A stretch of 64,000 nt of DNA, from the NCBI RefSeq assembly GCF_014905175.1, contig NC_057788.1:18198154-18262153 (forward strand), in the 5' to 3' direction. A program made the translations under genes and the position numbers. The notes beneath the pieces were generated by a model. The model was not told the DNA's origin, ran no database searches, and saw only the letters and a list, made by a program, of their open reading frames with translations. Origin of the DNA: Aphidius gifuensis. Taxonomy: Eukaryota; Arthropoda; Insecta; Hymenoptera; Braconidae. Positions 22,126 through 33,200 of the stretch are shown in pieces. The number at the start of each line of letters is the position of its first letter. Positions within the stretch are counted from its first letter, which is position 1.

Positions 22126-23903
22126 TTATTGTCCCAAATAGAAGACATTGGCGGGTCCATTTCGACCACCTTGTCTACCACCTTGTCTACCTTGTCGTCC
22201 TCGTTCTCGTCCTCGTCTCCCGGTGTTATTTCTTGGTCCTCGATTACCACCACCACCACCACCACCAAGTATTGATTGGAAGTACTGCTTTCGCCAGTAC
22301 CTAAAACAGTGTAATAAAAATTTATAGTTTATTGTTGTTATCATTTTTTTATTATATTGTTGTTATTGTTGTTGTTATTATAATAGTTTATTGTTGTTAT
22401 TGTTATTTTTTTATTATATTGTTGAATAATTTAGTAGTTAATTGTTATTTATTTATTAATTTAGTAGTTTATTGTTATTTATTTATTAATTTAGTAGTTT
22501 ATCGTTATTTATTTATTTACCTGGAACTTTCAAACTCGTTGACTGGCATCTGACCAAGAATGACACCTCCAGCACGACCTCCAAGAGTACCACCATTACC
22601 ACGTCCAGCCCCAGCACCACCAGCAGCAAAAAGACCATGAACATTATGAGCACCACCAGCAATACCACCGACTGGTACACCTCTCAACATTTCTTTCCGA
22701 CGAGCAACTCTCAAATCGATGGCATCAGCACCTCCAACATCATTAAGCTCTACAGCACCATCAAGATCACCACGATTATCAGCAAGTGGATCATGAAAAT
22801 AAACACCACGGAAAGCTGAAGCTGGCATTTCGTAGCCTTCTTGAATGGCTTCTGCTTCAATCAAATAAAGACTAGCTTGAGCTTGCTCGTGACGTCGAGC
22901 AAGATCAGCTCTGCGTCGTGCCCGGGATGCTTCCTCTCTTTCACGAGCACGCTCATAAGCTGTCAGTGCACTTAGGAGGTCCTGATAATAATAATAGTAC
23001 CGATATTGTTAATATTATAATAATAATCTTGTATTTAATAATTAACAGTTGTGAATAAATAAACTTTTAGGTTAAAATAATGAATATTATAATAAAAATA
23101 TATGTTATAATTGAGGGTCCGGATACAGTAACACGCTCCGCGCGTGGAGCCTCAAAATATGCAACGTTGCTCATCTAAAAAATCTAGAAAAAATAAAAAT
23201 GGCAGAAAAAAAAAAAAAAAATATGATTGTATTTAGAATCAAAATTCCTAAATTTTATGTCGAATAATTTTTTTTCTATTATTTTTATTTGTTGAGTTAT
23301 AAAATAAAAATAAAAAAAAAAAATTTCTAATGAATATTTTTTTTTAAAGATTCAACTCGTGATATTTTTTTTAATTATCAATGAATAAATTTAAAATTTA
23401 GCATATGTATTAATCATGGCTTAGCGGTTCTAAAAGTATCATTGAAAAAATTACTTACCTTTATTGTTTAATATTTTTTATTTATTGTTTAATGCAGGCC
23501 ATAAAATATTTTTCTCTAACTTTGAATGCAAAAAGTGTCGGAGAAATTTTAAATTTGAAAAACTTGTCAGTGGCAATATTGTTCATTACGATGTCAAGCA
23601 AATATATACAAATTTTTGAAACTTAATATCAATTATTTATTGAGATATGAATTTATTAACAAATTGCGCGATCGAACCGCGAACGCTTGAACTAGATGCA
23701 CAATCCTGAGTCGCCTGAAAAATATATAGTCGCGCTCCTTTGTTCAATTGTGTTTAATGAATTAATAAAAAATATATAAAATATTTTTTAACCCAGACGA
23801 AGCTTCTTACCTCATTTTTTGCTTTTTTGTTCACATTTCTTTGCCAATCAGCCTCATTGCTACTTCTTTTACGACTAGGATTTTTTTCTATTTTATGAGA
23901 CAT
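22126..23903 (-). CDS. Intact three-exon gene, Gly/Arg-rich (RGG-like) protein
   Basis: The exons are 23903-23811, 22981-22521 and 22300-22126. Donors (GAG|GTAAGA, CAG|GTAAAT) and acceptors (TTATTATCAG, CTGTTTTAG) are all canonical and the phases match. The total of 729 nt encodes 242 residues with no interruption. Residues 1-31 are basic (RKRSSNEADWQRNVNKKAK). Residues 32-80 form a charged Ala/Glu/Arg helix (AYERAREREEASRARRRAD), likely a coiled coil. The middle is Gly/Ala-rich, and the C-terminus has a Gly run followed by RGRERGRQGRQGGRQGGR, an RGG-type RNA-binding tail. I do not recognise an orthologue. Nuclear or RNP localisation is an inference. Exon 1 lies in a tandemly duplicated unit. 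Confidence 0.7.
22982..23536. other. Intron 1 (part) of the RGG gene
   Basis: AT-rich intronic sequence with long A/T runs and a short CG-rich palindrome, ACACGCTCCGCGCGTGGAG, near 23130. No other gene was seen. Confidence 0.5.
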
Positions 23904-24525
23904 TGTTAATAACTATTAATTATTTTTTAGCTCTAAAAAACGACACTTTTTTCAATAATGAATGAATAAAATAAACTTTTCTGTCAAGACTAATATGCTC
24001 GTGTGGACTGAATAAATAATAAATGAGAAATCGTCGGAGAAATTTTAAATTTGAAAAACTTGTCAGTGGCAATATTGTTCATTACGATGTCAAGCAAATA
24101 TATACAAATTTTTGAAACTTAATATCAATTATTTATTGAGATATGAATTTATTAACAAATTGCGCGATCGAACCGCGAACGCTTGAACTAGATGCACAAT
24201 CCTGAGTCGCCTGAAAAATATATAGTCGCGCTCCTTTGTTCAATTGTGTTTAATGAATTAATAAAAAATATATAAAATATTTTTTAACCCAGACGAAGCT
24301 TCTTACCTCATTTTTTGCTTTTTTGTTCACATTTCTTTGCCAATCAGCCTCATTGCTACTTCTTTTACGACTAGGATTTTTTTCTATTTTATGAGACATT
24401 GTTAATAACTATTAATTATTTTTTAGCTCTAAAAAACGACACTTTTTTCAATAATGAATGAATAAAATAAACTTCTCTGTCAAGACTAATATGCTCGTGT
24501 GGACTGAATAAATAATAAATGAAAT
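23537..24525. repeat. 496-bp tandem duplication containing an exon
   Basis: Positions 23537-24032 and 24033-about 24525 are almost identical, offset by exactly 496 bp wherever I compared them (GTCGGAG at 23537/24033, ATG at 23903/24399, donor at 23811/24307). I saw only single-base differences (for example ACTTTTCTGTC versus ACTTCTCTGTC). Each copy holds a complete exon 1 of the RGG gene with its splice donor and its upstream flank. Confidence 0.85.
24307..24399 (-). CDS. Duplicate exon 1 of the RGG gene
   Basis: This exon is identical in translation to 23903-23811, with the same GAG|GTAAGA donor. It could act as an alternative first exon splicing to 22981. If both copies were included, the phase-0 boundary would join them in frame only if a suitable acceptor existed upstream of the inner copy, and none is obvious. 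The Helitron begins about 160-180 bp upstream of its ATG. Confidence 0.5.
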
Positions 24526-24579
24526 ATAAATATATAAATATATATACAAATCCTCCATAGCAGAGGCGCTTCTGGCCCA

Positions 24580-26424
24580 ATGACTGATAACTGGGTTTGC
24601 AGTTATTACGATAGTAAAAATATTCATATTTATGATTCATTAAACATTCATATACTCCATAATGATTATCAAATGTATTTACAACGTTTATTTCCATTTT
24701 ATACAGTTGAACAAAACAATGTGCGGTTTCCAAGAGTTCATCAACAACAAAATGCTGATGATTGTGGTGTGCTGGCTATTGCATTTGGAGTTTCTTTATT
24801 ATTTCGTCATAAACCTGAAACTATTGAATATGAGTATGACAATTTGAGAAAGCATTTGCTCAATATGTTCGAAACCCAGATAATAACTCCTTTTCCGATG
24901 ACTAAGCATAGCGATCCACCACTTCCACTACCACTGGAAGAAATAGTAAAAAAAGAACATACAGCATATTTAAAACGAACACGCTTAGACAACAATGCTC
25001 AAACAGCGACCATTCAAAGTAAAAAAAAAAACGTATCGAAACAGCCTCAAATCTTGAAAAGTGAGCTACCAAAAGACGATAATACATATGTTCCGTTTAA
25101 ATCTTCAATAGAAATATATATTCAAAATCTTACATATGAAATTCTGGTTGAGTCTATCAACAATCTTACAAACGAAACAGAAGCCAGGCTCAGAGCTGAA
25201 AAAATGGTCAAGTGGTGTAAGCAAGCAAGGAAAAATTATTATTCTGTCCAATTTAAAACTCTTCAAAGAATGATAAAAATGGCAGATTCACGTTTAAAAA
25301 ATATGATTGATGATTCTGACATTGAGAATTTATGTGGAGACCCAGAGCATACCTCATCTTCTGAACCATATTTTTATGATCGATCATACAATTTTAATTA
25401 TGAATCAGAAAAACCAAAAAAAGTAAATGCTATATCAGTAAAAAGAAGGCATGAAGACAACGAACAAAATGAAATGATAATGGAAATCAAAAAGCAAAAA
25501 AAGTTTTCAGAGACTTTTGTTATAAATCCACAAGGTCAAGCAGTCAATATATTACCAATTGACACAAATAAAAAGGGTGTAAAATTTTGGAGCTGTGATT
25601 CTATTTGCACAGTATTGAAAGACCAAAAACTTTTTAATCTCTATAAAAATTTTCTCCAAATTTTAGTAACTCAGACGTTGTCAAGTTGTCCAAAATTTCT
25701 ACAACAATGTTTTATTACGCATTCAGAAGATAAGTTAGGTCATTCATTTAGCTGTTATAGCAGTGAATATCCATGTGAATCAATCAGCTTCTCTCTGCAT
25801 CTTTTATCACCTCATTTCTCATCAATAAGGTCAATGTTACGATGTTTGTACAGATTAAATGAATATTATAGAAAATTTCTAAAAATGAGCCATGATTTAG
25901 ATATGTCAAATATAAAATCATTATTAGAAGTTGAAAACGGAATGAAAAAACAAAATGTAGAATTTAGCACAAGTCATGAAATGGATTGCTTGAATGAAGA
26001 TTCGATAATTGCAGAGAATAGTGCAGCGTTCAAAATTTACACAAAAAAAATGATGGATTTACCTAGAAATCATTGTAGATCTTGCCAACGATTACTTTTT
26101 GAACGTTCCCTAAAGAATATCAATAATTTTTATTTGCCAATTGTAAACCCATACTGGGATCAGATGGAAGAATTCTTCATCAATCATCCTGATGAAAAAG
26201 ATAGCGATTATATTTGTGATAATTGTCTAAAATATTTCCGAAAATCAGATATTCCACCAACATGTATACTGAACAATTTACAGGACGGTAATGTTCCCGA
26301 AGAAATTAGAGAGTTATCAAACTATGAAGTAATGTTGATTCAACAAGCAAAAGCTTTTCAAGTGGTTCAAAGAGACTGTACAAAAAAAAGATATGCCACA
26401 TTCTTCAAGATATCAAATATCTAA
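24580..26424 (+). pseudogene. Helitron segment: Ulp1-like peptidase and Cys-rich region
   Basis: This is a 614-residue frame. Residues 1-90 resemble the C-terminal half of a Ulp1/C48 cysteine peptidase: NWVCSYYDSKNIHIYDSLN followed by QQQNADDCGVLAIAFG, giving the Asp of YDSLN, the Gln and the Cys of DCG. The expected His before W is Asn (DNW), so activity is doubtful. The middle is charged and low in conservation. Residues about 510-605 have CRSCQRLLFERS, YICDNCLKYF, IPPTCILNNL and IRELSNYEVMLIQQA, the pattern of the DUF6570-type Cys-rich region found upstream of Helitron Rep domains. The frame is lost near 26400, where the next frame takes over. Confidence 0.75.
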
Positions 26425-27718
26425 GGGGCAGTGTTTTCATTTACCTCTACCACTTTCAGAAACTTTGGGAAAACTAGCTTCAAAATTCGACCCAATCAAT
26501 ACAAACCATAAGCTATATATACTAGTACGAAGTATTCCTACAAAAGCTAAAATTGTTTGGCAAAATTTAGTAAATTTAGAAAAAGTATTCAAAGCTTTAC
26601 AATGGTTACGTTTAAACAATCTATTATATAAAGACATTGTATTGCCAGACTCTGCTGAAGAGTTAATTCAATATTTAGAAAAAAAGGATGTTGAATATTT
26701 TGTTGAAACGAATGTCTCAGAAAACTTTGAAAATAATGTAGAAGCATTAGAAAACAATACTAGTACTGAAAAAAATAATATCGAAATTCCAGCTGAAGCT
26801 AATGCTCTCATCCGAAGTTCTAAAAGTAGAGAAACTACATTAACTGCCAGTGATGTTTTACAAAGCTCTAGCCAACATGTAGAAAAAAAGGATGTTGAAT
26901 ATTTTGTTGAAACGAATGTCTCAGAAAACTTCGAAAATAATGAAGAAGCATAAGAAAACAATACTAGTACTGAAAAAAATAATATCGAAAATCCAGCTGA
27001 AGCTAATGCTCTCATTCAAAGTTCTAAAAGTAGAGAAACTACTTTAACTGCCAGTGATGTTTTACAAAGCTCTAGCCAACATGTAGCTGAGCAAAATTTT
27101 CAATCTCTTGACAGTGTCGAAACTACATTAACTGTCAGTGATATTTTACATAGTTCTAGCCAACGTGTACCTAAACAAAATTCTCAATCTCTCGACAGTG
27201 TAGAAACTACACTAACAGTCAGTGATATTTTACATAGTTCTAGTCAACGTGTACCTAAACAAAATTCCCAGTCTTCAACATGTTCTACATATTCTAAAAG
27301 TTCTAAAAGTTCTAAAAGTGGAAAAACAGCATCAACTGCCAGTGATGTTTCACAGGATTATAGTCTAGATAAACAAGGTGCTTTTCAGTGTTCTAAAAGT
27401 GCTTATATCAATGACAGCAAAACAAAATCTGAACAAGATGAAATAATACACTCTAATCATAGTTTATCAAAATACTTAGAAAATGATAATGATGAACTCC
27501 TTCTTTTAGCGAACGCCTATGATTGTGGTCAGAATGATAAAACTGCTATAAAAACTCAACATAGTTCCATTGATGACGAAACTGATAATGAAAGCCTAGG
27601 TGCACTTATTTCTGGTAAGAAAATTGAAAAAATTATCACCGAGTATGCAAATAAAAATTTTAAGCCAGATCTGAATGCAGATGATAAAAATGAAACAGAG
27701 AATTTAAAGAAACGAGCT
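26393..27718 (+). pseudogene. Helitron segment: DUF6570-like end and repeat linker
   Basis: The frame continues the Cys-rich region (CFHLPLPLSETLGKLAS; YILVRSIPTKAKIVWQ). A Ser/Thr/Glu-rich linker follows. The linker holds a 204-bp (68-residue) direct repeat starting near 26681 and 26885, and 28-residue repeats (LTVSDILHSSSQRVPKQNSQ) at about 27114-27270. The TAA at 26951-26953 lies in the second 68-residue repeat where the first has a Leu codon (TTA), so it is a point nonsense change. The frame then stays open into the Rep region. Confidence 0.7.
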
Positions 27719-30160
27719 ATGCTTACTCAAATAGATCATTCAGAATTAAACTACGAACAATATACAAAATATCCTTTGTACGATAAACGAATAAATCAAA
27801 CAGCTACAGACATTTATCAAATGTTGAAAATTCAAGACGATTCATTGGATTTACGAGTAAAAACTTTAGATTTGCAGTGCTTTCCAAACCTATATCCTCG
27901 AGGGATTAATGGACAGTGCCAAGACCGAGCTAAGCAGGTTCGCGATCCTGATTTTATAAAGCAAAAACTCTGTTCCCTTAAGCCACGATTCAGACTAGAC
28001 CAGCAATATATATTTTATTTATTACAAAATGATAGTATTCGAAAATTAAAGTCAGGAATTTATCACATGTTAAATGTTACAAATCCACGTGACAGTTATA
28101 CTGTAAAAAATTATTTAAACAAATTAAGTGAGGGTCTGTTAGAAAGTGAGTTAAGCTCTATATTTGAGCGTCTCCCAAACACAGAACAATTTTGGAAAAA
28201 GCCAAGAAATAATCTTAGGTGTATGATAAGAGAATATGGTCCAGCTACATGGTTTCTTACTCTAAGTCCAGCAGAGTATTTATGTGATGATTTGATTCAA
28301 TATGTTCGTGAAATTAATGCTCCATCCTTAGACAAGATGTTACCGGGTCAAGTAATTGCTGCAGATCCTGTGTCAGTTTCTCGCTACATGGATCAAAAAT
28401 TTCATGCCATGTTAGATTTCCTTAACTCAGAAAGTAATCCACTTGGAAAAATTAATCATTATTTTTGGCGACGGGAATATCAAGGCCGTGGTATTCAACA
28501 TTTCCATATATTATTATGGGTTGATAATGCGCCTATGATAGGTGCAAACGAAATTGAAGAAATAGTTGAGTTTATCCAAAAATATGTGACTTGCAAAATG
28601 CCAAATAAAAATTTGGCACCATTATTGCATCGTAGGGTAACGACTTATCAAAATCATCATCATAATGGTTATTGTATGAGGTCATTAAAAAATAAATACG
28701 GAAAAACGATTAAACGCTGTCGATTTGGATTTCCTAGACCTGTTACCGAGACATTTGTCTTACGTGATCCAGCAATCGCAATCGCAAATCACAGACATTC
28801 ACGGTCTAAGAATAAACTATATGATCTCCCTAGTACCGAAGATGGAGGGAATATTAATGATTGTAATCCTGTTATTCTTATAGTTTGGGAAGGGAATGTG
28901 GATATTCAATATGTAGGTGAAACTTCCTCAGCCCTAACAGGGTATGTTACAAAATATATAACGAAACATGAGCGATCAAAAACTCAAGCGATGGTCAATG
29001 ATATTAACTCCACAGCACCATTGCTCATCAGATTATGGAATTTTGCTTTTCAAAGTTTAAATAATAGAGAAATTGGAGCTCTTGAAGCAGCATTATTAGG
29101 AACTTCTTTGAGTGGAACTGATAGTAATACAACAATAAAATGGTTGAATGTAAGACAAGTTAGAGGGCGTAAAGTAAAACCGTTTGAGGAAATTAAAACA
29201 TTGGATGAAGATTCAACCGATATTTTTGCCCCGTCTTTAATTGATGACCATTATCCTTCACGTCCTGTTGTTTTGGAAAATCTTTGTCTATATGAGTTTT
29301 GCAAAGAGTGGGACGTTGTTAGATCTGAGCCTGTGTCTGATAAAGTCGAGTATTATACACTCAAAATAAATGATCAAGGAAACCCTATATTATGGGTCAA
29401 AAAACGATCTCGAGGCTATTTAATCCATCGTTGGATATACAATATAAAAACCCACCTTGAAGACTTTTACTTTTCATTACTATTTTTATTTAAACCTTGG
29501 AGAAACACTGATGAATTGAAAGATGGTTTTGAGACATTCGCTGATTCATTTAATGCTAAAAAAGATGAACTTCAAGAAGCGTGTAATTATTACAAACGTC
29601 TAGATAATTTTCAAGAAGGATTAGATCATATGCAAAAACTAATTGAAGAAAAAGAAAATGAAATTATCGGAAATAAACCTAAGGATCAACTAGAAGATCC
29701 AATAAATGATGGTATTACGGAAAAAGCTGCTGGTGAAGCGATGAAAGATTTTAAAGATATTGGTAATGCAGATGCAGAAGAAGAAGTTGATTTAGATGAA
29801 CTGATCAGCGAGTTGAATGCTGATCAGCTGAGAGTCTTCCAGAAAGTGACTGATGTTTTTACGGATGATAAAGATGAACCTTTAAAAATTTATATTAGTG
29901 GAGAAGGTGGAACAGGTAAAAGCTTTCTTATCTACGTTATTAAAACTTGGATTCGAAAAACATTAAATCGTCAAATTGCAATTGCCGCTCCTACAGGCCT
30001 TGCTGCATTTGGTATTAACGGTATGACGCTGCATAGAATTTTTTCACTGCCGGTTCAGCATGGAGGTACACCAAAGTACAAATATCCTATTTTTTGGAGA
30101 TCTAATGCAACTTATGCCAGTTGCTCACGACGCAGTTTACATGGATTTATCATCCGATGA
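27719..30160 (+). pseudogene. Helitron Rep nuclease and helicase N-terminal half
   Basis: This is an 813-residue frame. The Helitron N domain occupies about residues 50-180 (LQCFPNLYPRG). The Rep HUH motif is near residue 257 (RGIQHFHILLW), and the paired catalytic tyrosines near residue 407 (GYVTKYITK). A PIF1-family helicase follows with Walker A near residue 727 (SGEGGTGKSFLI) and APTGLAAFGINGMTLHRIF. Rep nicks and joins single strands in rolling-circle transposition, and the helicase unwinds. The frame leaves the family pattern after GGTPKYK, at a deletion that removes the segment with Walker B. Confidence 0.9.
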
Positions 30161-31055
30161 TATGAAAAAATGTCTTGAATCTATGGGACATTTTAATATT
30201 TGGAAACAATTGGTTGAATATGATGAACTTACTATAAATATGCGTCAGCGAAATGATGATGCCTATGGGAAACTTTTGTCTCGATTGAGAGTTGGATCTA
30301 TGACGAAAGAAGATGTTTAGCTGTTAAGCACTCGGAATATAAATTTAGATATATTCCCTGTTGGTGACAGACTCGATGAACTGTGTAATTGTATACAAAA
30401 ATTGCCTTCATCTGCTGTATGCTTGTTACCAACTAATGGAATGTGTGATGCAATAAATTCTGCTATGTTAGACAAAATAAAAACACAAGAAGTATATAAT
30501 CTCTGTGCAAATGATACCATCGATTGTAAGCCTATTTATCGAAAAAATTCGGAAAAAGACTTAGCTAACAATGAATATGATGCTAGTCGATCAGCTGGTT
30601 TAGCAAAAAATATAACAATTAAAATCGGTGCAAAAATCATGATGAGGCGAAATATTGACTACACATTAGGCATGGTCAATGGTGCACTTGGTACAGTTGT
30701 ATCTGTTTCAAAGAGTGTGGATGGTAAAAACTTGCAATCAATTGTCGTTAAATTAACTAAAGGAGGCCATGATTGTATAGTTGAAAGAATAGATGTGAAA
30801 TTCCAGTTGTCTGATGGAGTGTTCGTAATACGTTCACAATTTCCTATTTGTGTTAGTTACGCAATGACAATACATAAATCTCAGGGAGTTAGTTTAGAGT
30901 GCGCTATTGTTGACGTCGGTGAAAAGTCTTTTGCCAAAGGTATGACTTACGTTGCACTTTCGCGAGTTACAACATTAAATGGTTTGCATTTAATAAATTT
31001 TGACCCATCAAAAGCAATAGCAAGTCAGCAAGCAATCGAAGAATACAATCGTTAG
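30060..31055 (+). pseudogene. Helitron helicase C-terminal half
   Basis: It resumes in another frame with FFGDLMQLMPV (helicase motif III region). It is interrupted by TAG at 30318-30320, continues with the PIF1 C-terminal motifs (IKIGAKIMMRRN; SYAMTIHKSQG; YVALSRV) and ends at TAG 31053-31055. The frame on both sides of each stop is the same, so these are simple nonsense mutations. Confidence 0.85.
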
Positions 31056-32024
31056 TGGAAAATTTATAAACCTGATTTGAAAGAAATTCCAATTTCGAAT
31101 AGAAGTTTTCCGAAAAATTTTGATACCAAGTGGTGTTTCAAATCATTTTTGGTTGATATAGAATGTGAAAAAAAATCCAAAGTTATCGACACGCTGTCTA
31201 ATGTACATGGATTATCTAATGATAATGGTTCATCGAGCTATGTAAACTCTGTGATGCAATGTATATTACACTCAGAAGTTATAAATGAGTCATTAAAAAA
31301 CATTAGCAACTCACACCATTCGGTAGTAGCTAAATTTTTCAATGAGTACATTTCAAAAATGACTTCTTCAGCAGATGAAATTAAAACATTTGTTGGTGAA
31401 GCGTTCAACCATAATAACGAAAATGATCCTGGTAAATTTTTAACAGCACTCTGTAAAAAAGATCATGTTCTTACCAAGCATTTAGGCCATAAAGAAAAGT
31501 ATTTAGAAAAATATGAATCCTGTTCATACGTAAATGTCTCATTGTCAAACCACTACATTATAAATCTTTTAATACCAAATGGAAATAACACTTTCACATT
31601 ACAAGAACTTATAAATCAATCGTTCTCATTGTGGCACGAAGGAACTGGTACATGTCTAGATTGTTTAACTTCAACGAAAATTTTTAGAAAATTAGAAATT
31701 CTTAAGACAAATGATGTTGTTGTTTCAAAGGTCAACTCTTTGTCAATGAATCAAAATGGTCGATTGCAAAACAATTATTGTTCGATAAAAGGGATACCCA
31801 CATATAAAGTAGAAATTTGTAAATCTATATATAAAGTTAATTACGCTATATTCACTGATAGCGGTAGATCAAACCAACATTTCATAAGTTATATCCGTAA
31901 TAAAAATCGTTGGATAAAAATTGATGATCAGTTTGTTACCAATGAATCTTGGCCAAGAAATGCAAAAAATTCTTATATTTTATTCTTAGAACGTACTCAA
32001 AAGGGTACAAAGCTCACTGAATAA
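31056..32024 (+). pseudogene. Helitron USP-like (C19) peptidase domain, catalytic Cys missing
   Basis: The frame is the same as the helicase, separated from it only by TAG at 31053. The first methionine is at 31077. The start of a ubiquitin-specific protease fold is seen as HGLSNDNGSSSYVNSVMQCIL, quoted here as GLSN..GSSSYVNS...Q, where the family has a Cys in the box (G-N-x-C-Y/F-x-N). Here the position is Ser. Near the end are QHFISYIRNKNRWIKIDD, resembling the His box (H..Y.R....W...DD), and EGTGTCLDC, a metal-binding-like finger. USP domains cleave ubiquitin. Fused or adjacent peptidases are known in some Helitrons. Confidence 0.65.
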
Positions 32025-32112
32025 ATTTTAAATAACGATTCACGATCTGAAAGTATGATAGGTTGTTATTTTTTATTTGTGAACGATTAAAAGACTTTAC
32101 AAGAAGATATGA

Positions 32113-33200
32113 TATCACACAAAAAACAAAAATAAATTTTTGTACAAAAAGGAGAGTCAAGTATTCGAAATTAATTTTTATTTTTTTTTTTAAACATACA
32201 AAAAAAGAGGATATCAAAAAAGTCAAGTACAAAAGTACATATTTCTTTACAAATCATTGACCCATATGAATAGTCTTAACTTTTGACAAAATTTTATACT
32301 TGACCCCGCCCGGTTCTTCCCAAATAAAATTTTCAGTCTTTCACACAAATGTAGGCTCAATAAAAAGTAAAAGATAGAAGTAATTTAACTGTATCAAATT
32401 TATTAACACGCATATGAAAAATATGTATATAATACTGAACTATCATACTTAGCTAACTACTGGTGATAATATTTCTCCACGTATACTTCGATTTTCTCCA
32501 TAATTAGTCTGAATCTCTCGCAAATTAAACCATACGGAGAAATGTGTAAAAAAAATTTTTCTCCAATTGTTCGTGATCAGCCAAAAAATGACGTCAGTAA
32601 AATAGTTCTGAAAGTAAAATGTGGGGGCACTTCTAATGTGTATGAAACTACAGATGTATGTATGATGATACACCAGTATCATACTTACCAACACTGGTCA
32701 GTATAAAGCGGTGTGTTTACATGCTAGACTTCTAAATTCAATGCAAAATCTAGCATCACTATTCACTAGATATGACCAAAATATATTCAGTTATATCTAG
32801 GTAAAATATAATAGTAATTACCTAGTGATATGAATTCTTTCTACTAGAACTTGCATGAATAATCTAGCTTGTGGTCACACCACCTTACAACGGAAAATCC
32901 AGTGAAATCGTAGAGCAACAACATCATTAATGTCGTCGTCAATATATATTATAAACAATTATAAAAGTGTGTAGGCTTAAAATTTTATTTGGGAAGAACC
33001 GGGCGGGGTCAAGTATAAAATTTTGTCAAAAGTTAAGTCTATTCATATGGGTCAATGATTTGTAAAGAAATATGTACATTTGTACTTGACTTTCTTGATA
33101 TCCTCTTTTTTTGTATGTTTAAAAAAAAAAAATGAAAATTAATTTCGAATACTTGACTCTCCTTTTTGTACAAAAATTTATTTTTGTTTTTTGTGTGATA
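32113..33200. mobile_element. Foldback element with 221-bp inverted arms
   Basis: The left arm 32113-32333 and right arm 32979-33200 are near-identical inverted copies, with a few mismatches and indels in the T-run. The outer ends read TATCACACAAAAAAC...GTTTTTTGTGTGATA. They include GAACCGGGCGGGGTC, unusually GC-rich. The inner 645 bp has no convincing gene. TA at both outer ends fits a TA target site and a Tc1/mariner-type non-autonomous element, but that is inference. Confidence 0.8.

Larger units (their letters stand above)
24560..32024 (+). mobile_element. Large Helitron, decayed and probably 5'-truncated
   Basis: A rolling-circle transposon covers about 7.5 kb. Plus-strand coding order is Ulp1-like peptidase, Cys-rich DUF6570-like region, repeat linker, Helitron N domain, Rep with HUH and two-tyrosine motifs, PIF1-type helicase and USP-like peptidase. 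Apart from one frameshift (about 26390-26424) and one deletion (about 30085), it is a continuous reading frame with isolated stops at 26951-26953, 30318-30320 and 31053-31055. The expected 5' TC and 3' CTRR-hairpin ends were not identified. The coding region starts abruptly after the duplicated host exon. Confidence 0.85.

Noticed and set aside
22332..22553. Hydrophobic plus-strand frame rich in Val/Tyr/Leu
   Set aside because: Low-complexity TTATTG/TTTATTA repeats in the intron of the RGG gene.
24416..24733. 105-residue minus frame over the Helitron start
   Set aside because: Opposite strand of the Ulp1-like coding region, with no domain of its own.
26668..27015. Ser/Phe-rich minus frame with a repeated peptide
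   Set aside because: The antisense of the 204-bp Helitron linker repeat explains the periodicity.
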